Assembly: GCA_038238015.1 (NCBI GenBank)
Contig: JBBRYA010000052.1
Span: forward strand, 1-26,439
Origin: DASQFQ01 sp038238015
GTDB taxonomy: Bacteria; Actinomycetota; Thermoleophilia; Solirubrobacterales; Solirubrobacteraceae
Direction: 5' to 3'
Length of the DNA stretch: 26,439 bases
A program made the position numbers and the translations under genes. Within the stretch, counting starts at the first letter, position 1, and each line of letters begins with the position of its first letter. The notes under the pieces are model-generated. The model worked only from the letters and a program-made list of their open reading frames with translations. It searched no databases and was not told the DNA's origin. Shown here in pieces: positions 20,015 through 26,439 of the stretch.

Positions 20015-21004
20015 ATGCGAGCCGTCCAGATCGTCGATGAGAGCGGGCCGGAGTCGGCGCTGAAGCTGGTCGACCTGCCCGAGCCCGAGCCGGTGCACAT
20101 GCTCACCGGGGACGCAGAGGCGGTGCTGATCGACGTTTACGCCGCCGGCGTCTCCTTCCCGGAGGTGCTGCAGTCGCGCGGGCAGTACCAGGTGAGGCCG
20201 CCGCTGCCCTTCGTCCCCGGTAGCGAGGTCGCCGGGGTGGTCCGCAGCGCGCCCGAGGGGGCGCAGGTCAAGGCCGGCGACCGCGTCGCGGCCGGCTGCC
20301 TGCTCGGCGGGATGGCGGAGCTGGCGGCGGCGCCGGAGTTCCTGGCCTTCCCGCTCCCCGAGTCGCTCGACTTCGCGCAGGGCGCGGGGCTCGTCCTCAA
20401 CTACCACACGGCGTACTTCGCGCTGAAGCTGCGCGGGCGCCTCGCCGAGGGCGAGACTGTGCTCGTCCACGGTGCGGCCGGCGGGGTCGGCACCGCGGCG
20501 CTGCAGGTGGCCAAGGGGCTCGGCGCGCGCACGATCGCGGTGGTCTCCAGCGACGGGAAGGAGCAGGTGGCGCGCTCGGCGGGCGCCGACGAGGTCGTGC
20601 GCTCCGACGGGGCCTGGAAGGACGAGGCCAAGGAGATCTCGGGCGGCGGGGTCGACGTCGTGATCGACCCGGTCGGCGGCGATCGCTTCACCGACAGCCT
20701 GCGCTCGCTGGCCGAGGGCGGGCGCCTCGTGGTGGTGGGCTTCACCGCCGGCTCGATCCCGGAGGTCAAGGTCAACCGGCTCCTGCTCAACAACCTCGAC
20801 GTGGTCGGGGCGGGCTGGGGCGCTTACGTGATGGCCAAGCCGGAGGTCAACCGCGAGATCGGCGCGGAGGTCAAGCGGCTGGCCGACGAGGGCTTCGTGG
20901 CGCCGATCATCGGAGCGCGGCTGCCGCTCGAGCGGGCGCAGGAGGCGCTGGAGCTGATCGACGGGCGCCAGGCGACCGGCAAGGTCGTGCTCGAGCTCCG
21001 ATGA
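20015..21004 (+). CDS. NADPH:quinone oxidoreductase-like MDR protein
   Basis: This 329-residue medium-chain dehydrogenase/reductase belongs to the zinc-free quinone oxidoreductase branch. The GroES-like N-terminal domain has YAAGVSFPEVLQSRGQYQ and PFVPGSEVAGVV. The Rossmann domain has VLVHGAAGGVGTAALQVAK, binding NADPH, and later VVIDPVGGDRF. The structural and catalytic zinc ligands of alcohol dehydrogenases are missing, as expected for this branch. It starts a compact operon: its stop overlaps pgeF (ATGA). The link to cell-division neighbours is positional only. Confidence 0.92.
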   Translation: MRAVQIVDESGPESALKLVDLPEPEPVHMLTGDAEAVLIDVYAAGVSFPEVLQSRGQYQVRPPLPFVPGSEVAGVVRSAPEGAQVKAGDRVAAGCLLGGMAELAAAPEFLAFPLPESLDFAQGAGLVLNYHTAYFALKLRGRLAEGETVLVHGAAGGVGTAALQVAKGLGARTIAVVSSDGKEQVARSAGADEVVRSDGAWKDEAKEISGGGVDVVIDPVGGDRFTDSLRSLAEGGRLVVVGFTAGSIPEVKVNRLLLNNLDVVGAGWGAYVMAKPEVNREIGAEVKRLADEGFVAPIIGARLPLERAQEALELIDGRQATGKVVLELR

Positions 21005-21744
21005 GCCTGCCCGCGCCCTTCCGCTGGGAGGGCGAGCACGTGACCGCCGAGCTCCCGGGCGGGCGGGTGCTGTTCTCCACGCGGCGCGGCGGGGTCTCCG
21101 AGGGCGCCTTCGCGTCGCTGAACCTCGGCCGCCTGACCGCCGACGACCCGGAGAACGTCGACGCCAATCGCGACCGCCTCGCCGCCGCGGTCGGCGTCCC
21201 GCGCGAGCGCTTCCTCTACGGCCGCCAGGTCCACGGCGCGAGCGTGCGCCGCGCGACCCAACCGCCCGGGCCCCAGCGCCGCGCGGCCGACGAGGACGGC
21301 CAGGCCAGCGCGCTCGAGGACGCCGCGGCGCTTGTCTTCACCGCCGACTGCCTGCCGGTCATGGTCGTCGGCGAGGGTGCCGTAGCGGCGCTGCACGGCG
21401 GCTGGCGCGGGCTCGCCGGCGGGATCCTGGCCGAGGGCGTCGCGGCGCTGCGCGAGCTCGGCGCCGACGGCGTCCTGCACGCGGCGATCGGCCCGGCCGC
21501 GCGCGGCTGCTGCTACGAGGTGGGGGAGGAGGTGCACGCCCGCTTCGAGGCCCACGACGCCCGCCGCGGCGAGCGCAACCTCGACCTCGCGGCGGTCGCG
21601 CGCGACCAGCTGCGCGCCGCCGGGGTCGACGAGGTCCATGACACCGGGCTGTGCACGATGTGCAGCGATCCCGGCCTGTTCTTCTCGCACCGGCGCGACG
21701 CCGGCGTCACCGGCCGCCAGGCGGGGGTCGCGTGGCGCGCGTGA
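21001..21744 (+). CDS. pgeF: Multicopper-oxidase-like laccase/purine nucleosidase family protein PgeF
   Basis: This 247-residue YfiH/PgeF-family protein edits peptidoglycan precursors in E. coli and cleaves purine nucleosides in some members. Metal-binding motifs are RQVHG, TADCLPVMVV, HGGWRGLAGG and GPAARGCCYEVG, ending with FFSHRRD and TGRQAGVAW. The start overlaps the preceding stop (ATGA). It is followed by yggS and sepF, the arrangement seen near ftsZ in many Gram-positive bacteria, although no ftsZ is directly upstream here. Confidence 0.93.
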   Translation: MSLPAPFRWEGEHVTAELPGGRVLFSTRRGGVSEGAFASLNLGRLTADDPENVDANRDRLAAAVGVPRERFLYGRQVHGASVRRATQPPGPQRRAADEDGQASALEDAAALVFTADCLPVMVVGEGAVAALHGGWRGLAGGILAEGVAALRELGADGVLHAAIGPAARGCCYEVGEEVHARFEAHDARRGERNLDLAAVARDQLRAAGVDEVHDTGLCTMCSDPGLFFSHRRDAGVTGRQAGVAWRA

Positions 21745-22397
21745 TCGAGCAGCTCGACGCCGCGCGGGTGCGCGAGGGCGCCGCCCGCGTGCGCGAGGAG
21801 ATCGAAGCGGCGGCGCGCCGCGCCGGGCGCGACCCCGCCGGCGTGGAGCTGCTGGCCGCGGTCAAGTACGTCGCGCTCGAGGACCTCGGCGTGCTCGCAG
21901 AGGCAGGCCTGACGCTGCTGGGCGAGAACCGCGCCCAGGATCTCGAGGCCAAGGCCGGCGCCCATCCCGGGGCGTTTCGCTGGCACTTCATCGGGCAGCT
22001 GCAGAGCCGCAAGGTCAAGCAGATCGTCCCGCTGGTCGAGCTGATCCACTCGGTCGCGTCGGACTCGGCGCTCGACCAGCTCGAGCGCCACGCCACGACG
22101 CAGACCGAGGTGCTCGTCGAGGTCGACGTCGCCGGCGAGCGCGATAAGGCCGGCATCGCCCCGGAGGAGCTCGGCGCCTTCCTGGCGCGCGCGCCGGTGC
22201 GCGTCAGCGGCCTGATGACGATGCCGCCCTTCACGGAGGATCCCGAGGCCAGCCGCCCGCACTTCGCCGCCCTGCGCGAGCTCGCCCAAGAGCACGGGCT
22301 GACCCGCCTGTCGATGGGCACCTCGCAGGACTTCGCGGTCGCCGTCGAGGAGGGCGCGACGATCGTGCGTGTCGGGTCTACCCTGTATCGGGCATGA
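21741..22397 (+). CDS. yggS: PLP homeostasis protein, YggS family
   Basis: This ~218-residue single-domain PLP-binding protein (YggS/COG0325) buffers pyridoxal phosphate and has no confirmed catalytic activity. The PLP lysine is in LLAAVKYVALED, followed by GENRAQDLEAK, the highly conserved WHFIGQLQSRKVK, GLMTMPPF and SMGTSQDFAVAVEEGATIVRVG. The last motif has Thr where SMGMS is usual. I chose the GTG at 21741, which overlaps the pgeF stop (GTGA); a GTG at 21732 would give three more residues. Its 3' end contains the promoter of the sepF transcript. Confidence 0.92.
   Translation: MIEQLDAARVREGAARVREEIEAAARRAGRDPAGVELLAAVKYVALEDLGVLAEAGLTLLGENRAQDLEAKAGAHPGAFRWHFIGQLQSRKVKQIVPLVELIHSVASDSALDQLERHATTQTEVLVEVDVAGERDKAGIAPEELGAFLARAPVRVSGLMTMPPFTEDPEASRPHFAALRELAQEHGLTRLSMGTSQDFAVAVEEGATIVRVGSTLYRA
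22379..22384 (+). promoter_or_regulatory. -10 box TACCCT before the sepF leader
   Basis: TACCCT lies inside the end of yggS, 9 nt before the ATG of a 12-codon open frame at 22394 and 53 nt before the sepF ATG. Confidence 0.4.
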
Positions 22398-22432
22398 TGC
22401 AGGGGATTTCCGTCCCCGCCCGAACTCCCTGA
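22394..22432 (+). CDS. Possible 12-residue leader peptide upstream of sepF
   Basis: A short frame starts ATGATG at 22394, 9 nt behind a TACCCT box, encodes MMQGISVPARTP and stops at 22432, 5 nt before the sepF ATG. A small hairpin (GGGGA 22402-22406/TCCCC 22413-22417) lies within it. The sepF start has no Shine-Dalgarno sequence, so the leader could deliver ribosomes to it by re-initiation. This is inferred from layout alone. Confidence 0.35.
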   Translation: MMQGISVPARTP

Positions 22433-22437
22433 CCGTT

Positions 22438-22995
22438 ATGGCCCTCCGCGACACCTGGCACCGCACGATGGTCTACTTCGGCCTTGCCGAGGACCACGAC
22501 GCCTACGAGGAGGAGGAGGCCGACCCCCGCGAGCCCGAGCGCGACCTCGAGGAGCGCTACCGCGAGCGCCCGAACGTCCGCCGCCTCTCCACGCGCCGGC
22601 GCCGCGACGAGATCGACGACATCTTCGCCGACGACTCGCCGGCGGAGGCGCGGACGACGCGGCTGCGCACCGTCGGCGCGGTGTCCGCCACCCAGCAGCC
22701 CAACGGCCGCCGCGAGAGCGCCCGCGTGCACCTCGTGGTCCCCCGGTCATTCAACGACGCCCAGGACGTGGCCGACAAGTTCAAGGACTCGATCCCGGTG
22801 ATCATCAACCTCCAGGGCTCGGAGAACGACCTCTCCAAGCGCCTGATCGACTTCGCCTCCGGGCTGACCTACGCGCTCGACGGCGGCATGCAGCGGATCG
22901 CCGACAAGGTCTTCCTGCTCACGCCGCGCAACGTCGAGGTCTCCGCCGAGGAGCGCGCGCGGATGATCGAGAAGGGCTTCTTCAACCAGTCCTGA
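22438..22995 (+). CDS. sepF: Cell division protein SepF
   Basis: This 185-residue protein anchors and bundles FtsZ filaments at the division site. An N-terminal amphipathic helix (MALRDTWHRTMVYFGLAED, 1-19) is the membrane anchor, followed by a charged flexible linker. The SepF core is seen as VHLVVPRSFNDAQDVADKF, IPVIINLQG, SKRLIDFASGLTYALDGGM and KVFLLTPRNVEVS. Length is normal. The ATG at 22438 gives the correct N-terminal helix; the in-frame GTG at 22369 would add 23 unlike residues. It stands between yggS and proC. Confidence 0.94.
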   Translation: MALRDTWHRTMVYFGLAEDHDAYEEEEADPREPERDLEERYRERPNVRRLSTRRRRDEIDDIFADDSPAEARTTRLRTVGAVSATQQPNGRRESARVHLVVPRSFNDAQDVADKFKDSIPVIINLQGSENDLSKRLIDFASGLTYALDGGMQRIADKVFLLTPRNVEVSAEERARMIEKGFFNQS

Positions 22996-23008
22996 GCAGG
23001 CGGCTCGG

Positions 23009-23014
23009 TACCGT
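23009..23014 (+). promoter_or_regulatory. -10 box TACCGT for proC
   Basis: TACCGT lies 8 nt before the proC ATG at 23023 in the 27-nt gap after sepF, indicating a separate leaderless promoter inside the cluster. Confidence 0.5.
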
Positions 23015-23022
23015 GGGGCGCC

Positions 23023-23769
23023 ATGAACGTGGGCCTGATCGGAGCAGGGAACATGGCGAGCGCGCTCGCCCGCGGCTGGGGCGATCCCGTGCTCGTGACC
23101 GACTCCGGCTCGGGCCGCGCGGCCGCACTCGCGCAGGAGCTCGGAGGCGAGGCGGCGGCCTCCAACGTCGCGCTGGCCGAGCGCGCTGACGTGGTCGTCC
23201 TCGCGCACAAGCCCGCGCAGCTCGAGCAGGTCGCCAAGGAGATCGCGGGCGTCGCGAAGGGCGTCGTGTCGCTGCTCGCACGCACCTCGCTCGACCAGCT
23301 CGCGGCCGCCTACCCGGGCGTCCCGGTGGTGCGCGTGGAGCCCAACACGCCGGTGCAGCTGCGCCGCGGGGTCAGCCTGCTGGCCGAGCCCGCCGACGAG
23401 GAGCTCGGCCCGAAGGCCCAGGCGCTGTTCGAGCGCGTCGGCACCGTCGTCCGGCTCCCCGAGCGGCTCCTGAACGCGGGTGCCGCCTGCACCGGCGTCG
23501 GGCCCGCCTACTGGGCGCTGATGGCCGAGGCGTGGATCGATGCCGCCGTGCGCCATGGGGTTCCGGCCGCTCAGGCCTCGGCCCTGGTCGTGGAGACCAT
23601 GGCCGGCAGCGCGGAGCTGCTGCGCGAGCGCGACCACGACACGCTGGCCGTGCGCCGCGAGGTCACCTCGCCGGGCGGCACGACGGCACGCGGGCTGGCG
23701 GCGCTCGAGCGCCACGGCCTGCGCGACGCCCTCGCCGCCGCCATGGACGACGTGGTCGGCCGCGCCTGA
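23023..23769 (+). CDS. proC: Pyrroline-5-carboxylate reductase
   Basis: This 248-residue NAD(P)H-dependent enzyme reduces pyrroline-5-carboxylate to proline. The Rossmann motif is GLIGAGNMASALARGW. VVRVEPNTPVQLRRGVSLL corresponds to the family's R-x-MPN segment with Glu in place of Met, and the C-terminal signature reads REVTSPGGTTARGLAALE. Length is slightly below the usual 265-280. The stop shares a base with the yggT start (TGATG). Position next to sepF and yggT matches many Gram-positive genomes. Confidence 0.92.
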   Translation: MNVGLIGAGNMASALARGWGDPVLVTDSGSGRAAALAQELGGEAAASNVALAERADVVVLAHKPAQLEQVAKEIAGVAKGVVSLLARTSLDQLAAAYPGVPVVRVEPNTPVQLRRGVSLLAEPADEELGPKAQALFERVGTVVRLPERLLNAGAACTGVGPAYWALMAEAWIDAAVRHGVPAAQASALVVETMAGSAELLRERDHDTLAVRREVTSPGGTTARGLAALERHGLRDALAAAMDDVVGRA

Positions 23770-24056
23770 TGCACCAGTTGGCGCAGTTCCTGGCCGCGCT
23801 GATCCTCGTCTACACGATCTGCATCGTGGGCTGGGTCGTGGCCTCGCTGGTCTTCTCGCTCGGCCTGCGCGTGCCCTACTCGCGGTTGAGCACTGCGGTG
23901 CTGGACTTCCTGCGCGACGTCTCGAACCCGTGGCTGCAGCTGTTCCGCCGGCTGCCGCTGCAGATCGGCCCGCTCGACCTGACGCCGATGGTCGCGATCC
24001 TGGTGCTGCAGATCGGCGGCGGCATCATCGTCTCGCTGATCGATCCCGGGCCTTGA
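23769..24056 (+). CDS. yggT: YggT family membrane protein
   Basis: This 95-residue protein has two membrane helices (LAALILVYTICIVGWVVASL near the start, MVAILVLQIGGGIIVSLI near the end). Between them is the family hallmark DVSNPWLQLFRRLPLQ with GPLDLTP. YggT proteins sit in the cytoplasmic membrane and are linked by neighbourhood to cell division and osmotic stress; the biochemical role is unsettled. The ATG overlaps the proC stop by one base and its TGA overlaps the lspA TTG start. Confidence 0.92.
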   Translation: MHQLAQFLAALILVYTICIVGWVVASLVFSLGLRVPYSRLSTAVLDFLRDVSNPWLQLFRRLPLQIGPLDLTPMVAILVLQIGGGIIVSLIDPGP

Positions 24057-24511
24057 CGCGGGCCGGATCGGCGGCCCGCGTGGCCGTCACGGCGGCGCTC
24101 GTCGTCGGGGCCGACCAGGGCTCCAAGGCGCTCGTGCGGTCGGGCATCGAGCCCGGTTCGCGCGACGCGGTGTTCCCCGGGATCGAGCTGGTCAACGTCC
24201 GCAATCGCGGCGTCGCGTTCGGCTTCTTCGAGAACGGCGGAACGCTGCTGGTGGCGATCGCCGTGCTCGCCCTGATCGCGCTGCTGGCCTACTTCGCCAC
24301 CCACGCGCGGCGCCCGCTGGTGTGGCTGCCGACCGGCCTGTTGCTGGGCGGGGCGGCGGGCAACCTGGTCGACCGCGCCCGCGAGGGAGCCGTGACCGAC
24401 TTCGTGGACCTGCCGCTGTGGCCCGCCTTCAACCTCGCCGACGCGAGCATCACGATCGGGGTGCTGGCGCTGCTCTACGTGCTTGAGGGACCAGCGCGCG
24501 ATGCGCCTTGA
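24053..24511 (+). CDS. lspA: Lipoprotein signal peptidase (signal peptidase II)
   Basis: This 152-residue aspartic membrane protease cleaves signal peptides from diacylglyceryl-modified prolipoproteins. Family motifs are DQGSKALV, NVRNRGVAFGF, and both catalytic aspartates, in GGAAGNLVDRAREGAVTDFVD and FNLADASITIG. Four hydrophobic helices are visible. The start is a TTG overlapping the yggT stop (TTGA). Its substrates would include the lipobox protein encoded at 7417. It overlaps the downstream pseudouridine synthase gene by 11 nt. Confidence 0.93.
   Translation: MTRAGSAARVAVTAALVVGADQGSKALVRSGIEPGSRDAVFPGIELVNVRNRGVAFGFFENGGTLLVAIAVLALIALLAYFATHARRPLVWLPTGLLLGGAAGNLVDRAREGAVTDFVDLPLWPAFNLADASITIGVLALLYVLEGPARDAP
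24486..24491 (+). promoter_or_regulatory. Shine-Dalgarno GAGGGA for the pseudouridine synthase
   Basis: GAGGGA lies 9 nt before the ATG at 24501, inside the end of lspA. It decides for that ATG over the in-frame TTG at 24483. It is one of few clear Shine-Dalgarno sites in the window. Confidence 0.5.
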
Positions 24512-25415
24512 GGTTCCGCCCCAGGCCGCGGGCGAGCGCCTCGACGTCTTCCTCGCCGCGCACGCGGGCTCCCGCGCGGCGGCCCAGCGCATGATCGAGG
24601 AGGGCCGCGTGCTGCTCGACGGCGAGGCGCCGCGGTCCAAGCGCCACGCTCTGCACGGCGGCGAGCTGGTCGAAATCGCCGAGGCGGAGCCGCGCGTCGT
24701 GCCCGACGTCGCCCCGGCGCGCTACTCCGTCGCCTACGAGGACCCGCACCTGCTCGTCGTCGACAAGCCGGCGGGGGTGGTCGTGCACCCGGCGCGCGGG
24801 CACCCCGAGGGAACGCTCGTGCAGGCACTGGCGGGCATCGCCGCCGGTGGCGACCGGCCCGAGCGCCCGGGGATCGTCCACCGCCTGGACCGCGACACCT
24901 CCGGGCTGATGGTCGTTGCCCGCTCGGAGGAGGCCCACGCGGCGCTCAAGGCGCTGATCGCCGCGCGCGAGGTCACCCGCGAGTACCTGGGGCTGGTCGA
25001 GGGCCGGCCGGGCGCGCGCATGGGCACGATCGAGGCGCCGCTCGGACGTGACCGCCGTGTGCGCACGCGGGTGTCGCCCGACAGCGCCGCGCCGCGCCCC
25101 GCCGTCACCCACTTCGAGATCGAGCGCGCGCTCGGGGAGGCCACGCTGCTGCGCATCCGCCTGGAGACGGGTCGCACGCACCAGATCCGCGCGCACCTCA
25201 AGGCGATCGGGCATCCCGTCGCCGGCGACCCGGAGTACGGCCGCGCCGGGCTCTACGGCCTGCGCCGGCAGTTCCTGCACGCCGAGCACCTGACCTTCAC
25301 GCATCCGCTCACGGGCGAGCGCGTCGACGTCCGCGCGCCGCTGCCCGAGGATCTCGCCGCGGTGCTGCGCAGCGTGGAGCGCGGTGGGGCGACCCGTCCC
25401 GGCCGCCCCACCTGA
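24501..25415 (+). CDS. RluA-family RNA pseudouridine synthase (RluD-like)
   Basis: This 304-residue enzyme converts specific uridines in rRNA (or tRNA) to pseudouridine. It has an N-terminal S4 RNA-binding domain (GERLDVFLAAHAGSRAAAQRMIEEGRV in pieces, residues ~11-37). The RluA core follows: VVDKPAGVVVHPA, the catalytic-Asp motif HRLDRDTSGLMVVA, and ETGRTHQIRAHLKAIGHPVAGDPEYG. S4 plus RluA with these motifs is the RluC/RluD arrangement. The position after lspA is the classic lspA-rluD pair. The last 14 residues are a Pro/Arg-rich tail. Confidence 0.93.
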   Translation: MRLEVPPQAAGERLDVFLAAHAGSRAAAQRMIEEGRVLLDGEAPRSKRHALHGGELVEIAEAEPRVVPDVAPARYSVAYEDPHLLVVDKPAGVVVHPARGHPEGTLVQALAGIAAGGDRPERPGIVHRLDRDTSGLMVVARSEEAHAALKALIAAREVTREYLGLVEGRPGARMGTIEAPLGRDRRVRTRVSPDSAAPRPAVTHFEIERALGEATLLRIRLETGRTHQIRAHLKAIGHPVAGDPEYGRAGLYGLRRQFLHAEHLTFTHPLTGERVDVRAPLPEDLAAVLRSVERGGATRPGRPT

Positions 25416-25426
25416 CGCCCTCAATC

Positions 25427-25470
25427 GCGGGCCGGACCACCGGAGGTAGGGGAAGGGAGGCTCGGCCCGC
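25427..25470 (+). terminator. Possible weak terminator stem after the pseudouridine synthase gene
   Basis: GCGGGCC (25427-25433) can pair with GGCCCGC (25464-25470) around a 30-nt purine-rich loop. There is no T tract. It lies between the end of the lspA cluster and the rpsB promoter. Confidence 0.25.
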
Positions 25471-25506
25471 ACAGATCAGAAACGCAGGGGCCCGCAGGAA
25501 CTTGCG

Positions 25507-25512
25507 TACACT
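25507..25512 (+). promoter_or_regulatory. -10 box TACACT for rpsB
   Basis: TACACT within CTTGCGTACACTGG is the best promoter-like box upstream of rpsB and would start the mRNA near 25519, about 150 nt before the start codon. No good -35 is seen at 17 bp spacing. Confidence 0.5.
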
Positions 25513-25539
25513 GGTGGTTCCTTTTTCGTTCCCGACCCC

Positions 25540-25620
25540 GGGCATCCCAGCCATCTGGGAGCCCGCCGAGGTCGCGGCCCTGCCCGGCACTTCAAGCCGG
25601 GTCCGCGAACTCCCTCGGCG
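25540..25620 (+). ncRNA. Structured rpsB leader, candidate S2 autoregulatory RNA
   Basis: Two adjacent hairpins fold in the untranslated leader. The first is GGGC-A-TCCCAG (25540-25550), loop CCAT, CTGGGA-GCCC (25555-25564), 10 bp with one bulged A. The second has three nested stems: CGCCGAGG (25564-25571)/CCTCGGCG (25613-25620), TCGCGG (25572-25577)/CCGCGA (25603-25608), and CCCGGC (25583-25588)/GCCGGG (25596-25601), closing on ACTTCAA. Ribosomal-protein mRNAs often carry such leaders, which the protein binds to limit its own translation. I cannot match it to a named family. Confidence 0.6.
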
Positions 25621-25653
25621 CACGCCCGGCGCAGCACCAAAACCACTTCATCC

Positions 25654-25660
25654 AAGGGAG
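25654..25660 (+). promoter_or_regulatory. Shine-Dalgarno AAGGGAG for rpsB
   Basis: AAGGGAG ends 8 nt before the rpsB ATG at 25669. CTCCTC directly after it (25663-25668) is complementary to GGGAG and could partly mask the site, though the intervening loop is very small. Confidence 0.7.
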
Positions 25661-25668
25661 AACTCCTC

Positions 25669-26439
25669 ATGGCCGACGTTGGCATCAGGGAGCTGCTGGA
25701 GGCCGGCGTCCACTTCGGCCACCAGACGCGCCGCTGGAACCCGAAGATGCGCCGCTTCATCTTCGGAGAGCGCAGCGGCAACTACATCATCGATCTGCTC
25801 AAGACGCACTCGGCGCTCGAGAACGCCCAGCGCTTCTCGTCCGAGATCGCCCACCGCGGCGGCACCGTGCTGTTCGTGGGCACCAAGAAGCAGGCCCGCG
25901 ACTCCATCAAGGAGGTCGCCGAGGCCGCGGGCATGCCCTACGTCCACCACCGCTGGCTGGGCGGGCTGCTGACGAACTTCCAGACGATCTCGCTTCGGAT
26001 CAAGCGCCTGCACGACCTCGAGCGCTACGAGGCCGAGGGCCAGCTCGGGCTGCTGCCGACGCGCGAGCGCATGGCCGCGGAGGCCGACCTGGCCAAGCTG
26101 CGCGCCAACCTCGGCGGCGTCAAGAACATGCAGCGGCCGCCCGACGCGATGTTCGTGGTCGATCTCAAGACCGAGGTCATCGCGGTCCAGGAGGCCAAGC
26201 GCCTGCGCATCCCGATCATCGGCCTGGTCGACACCAACTGCGACCCCGACGGGATCGACTACGTGATCCCCGGCAACGACGACGCGATCAAGTCCTGCGC
26301 GATCATCACCCAGGCGATCGGCGACGTCGTGTCCTCCGGGCACCGCGTCTTCCGCGAGCAGGAGGAGGCCGCCCGCCGCGAGGCAGAGGAGCAGGCGCGC
26401 CAGGAGGCCGAGGCGCGCGCCGCGCGCGAGGAGGAGGAG
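25669..26439 (+). CDS. rpsB: 30S ribosomal protein S2 (3' end outside window)
   Basis: S2 is a small-subunit ribosomal protein on the back of the 30S body. The 257 residues present include the family markers GVHFGHQTRRWNPKMRRFIF, GGTVLFVGTKKQARDSI, HHRWLGGLLTNFQTI, PDAMFVVDLKTE, and IIGLVDTNCDPDGIDYVIPGND. After residue ~230 the sequence becomes Glu/Arg/Ala-rich (REQEEAARREAEEQ) and is still open at the window edge. The protein therefore carries a charged, probably coiled-coil C-terminal extension beyond the ~240-residue S2 core. A clear Shine-Dalgarno fixes the ATG. tsf would be expected next, outside the window. Confidence 0.97.
   Translation, partial: MADVGIRELLEAGVHFGHQTRRWNPKMRRFIFGERSGNYIIDLLKTHSALENAQRFSSEIAHRGGTVLFVGTKKQARDSIKEVAEAAGMPYVHHRWLGGLLTNFQTISLRIKRLHDLERYEAEGQLGLLPTRERMAAEADLAKLRANLGGVKNMQRPPDAMFVVDLKTEVIAVQEAKRLRIPIIGLVDTNCDPDGIDYVIPGNDDAIKSCAIITQAIGDVVSSGHRVFREQEEAARREAEEQARQEAEARAAREEEE

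Noticed and set aside
23532..24056. A longer 174-codon version of YggT
   Set aside because: The added N-terminal part is a shadow frame of proC. The ATG at 23769 gives a standard 95-residue YggT.
1..26439. CRISPR arrays, IS elements, prophage genes or a defence system
   Set aside because: I saw no regularly spaced direct repeats, transposase, integrase or known defence-protein motifs. Base and codon use are uniform outside the rRNA.

Overview
The window reads as chromosomal housekeeping DNA of a very high-GC actinobacterium. Third codon positions are almost all G or C, GTG and TTG starts are common, SepF is present, and short genes start right behind TANNNT boxes. I suspect Thermoleophilia/Solirubrobacterales from the gene mix (short HisG with HisZ, MurA carrying Asp117, an Mbh-ordered antiporter cluster), but that is inference, not a sequence match. 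I saw no phage, IS element, CRISPR array or integration site.

Layout: 1-480 is the end of an rRNA operon (23S 3' end, 5S, strong hairpin). 519-2048 holds a GNAT acetyltransferase, a poorly supported small minus-strand ORF and a hotdog thioesterase. 2035-7375 (minus) is one tight operon: an isocitrate/isopropylmalate-type dehydrogenase, then a cation/proton antiporter cluster in the order mnhE-F-G-(MbhD-like)-(MbhE+MnhB fusion)-C-D. There is no MnhA gene. 7417-9908 holds an M14 peptidase-like lipoprotein (plus) and a minus-strand set HD-domain protein, GST and GNAT. The HD gene appears to be broken by a 1-nt frameshift near its 5' end.

9937-16766 is one plus-strand operon, murA-hisZ-hisG-hisD-hisB-hisH-hisA-hisF, with almost every junction overlapping. 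It joins the first step of peptidoglycan precursor synthesis to most of histidine synthesis; hisC, hisI and hisE are not here. It converges on a membrane-anchored PQQ-type beta-propeller protein (minus). That gene is divergent from a tRNA nucleotidyltransferase/poly(A) polymerase-family gene, which is followed by a small secreted protein.

20015-25415 is a cell-division and maturation neighbourhood: a quinone oxidoreductase-like MDR protein, pgeF, yggS, sepF, proC, yggT, lspA and an RluA-family pseudouridine synthase. The window ends in rpsB (cut by the edge), preceded by a strongly folded leader that looks like a ribosomal-protein autoregulatory RNA.

Themes worth a second look: a MnhA-less antiporter in Mbh gene order with a linked dehydrogenase; near-universal leaderless TANNNT-N6..10-start architecture, including two divergent pairs with overlapping -10 hexamers; natural Asp117 in MurA; the HD-gene frameshift; and structured RNAs before rpsB and around 19820-19897.
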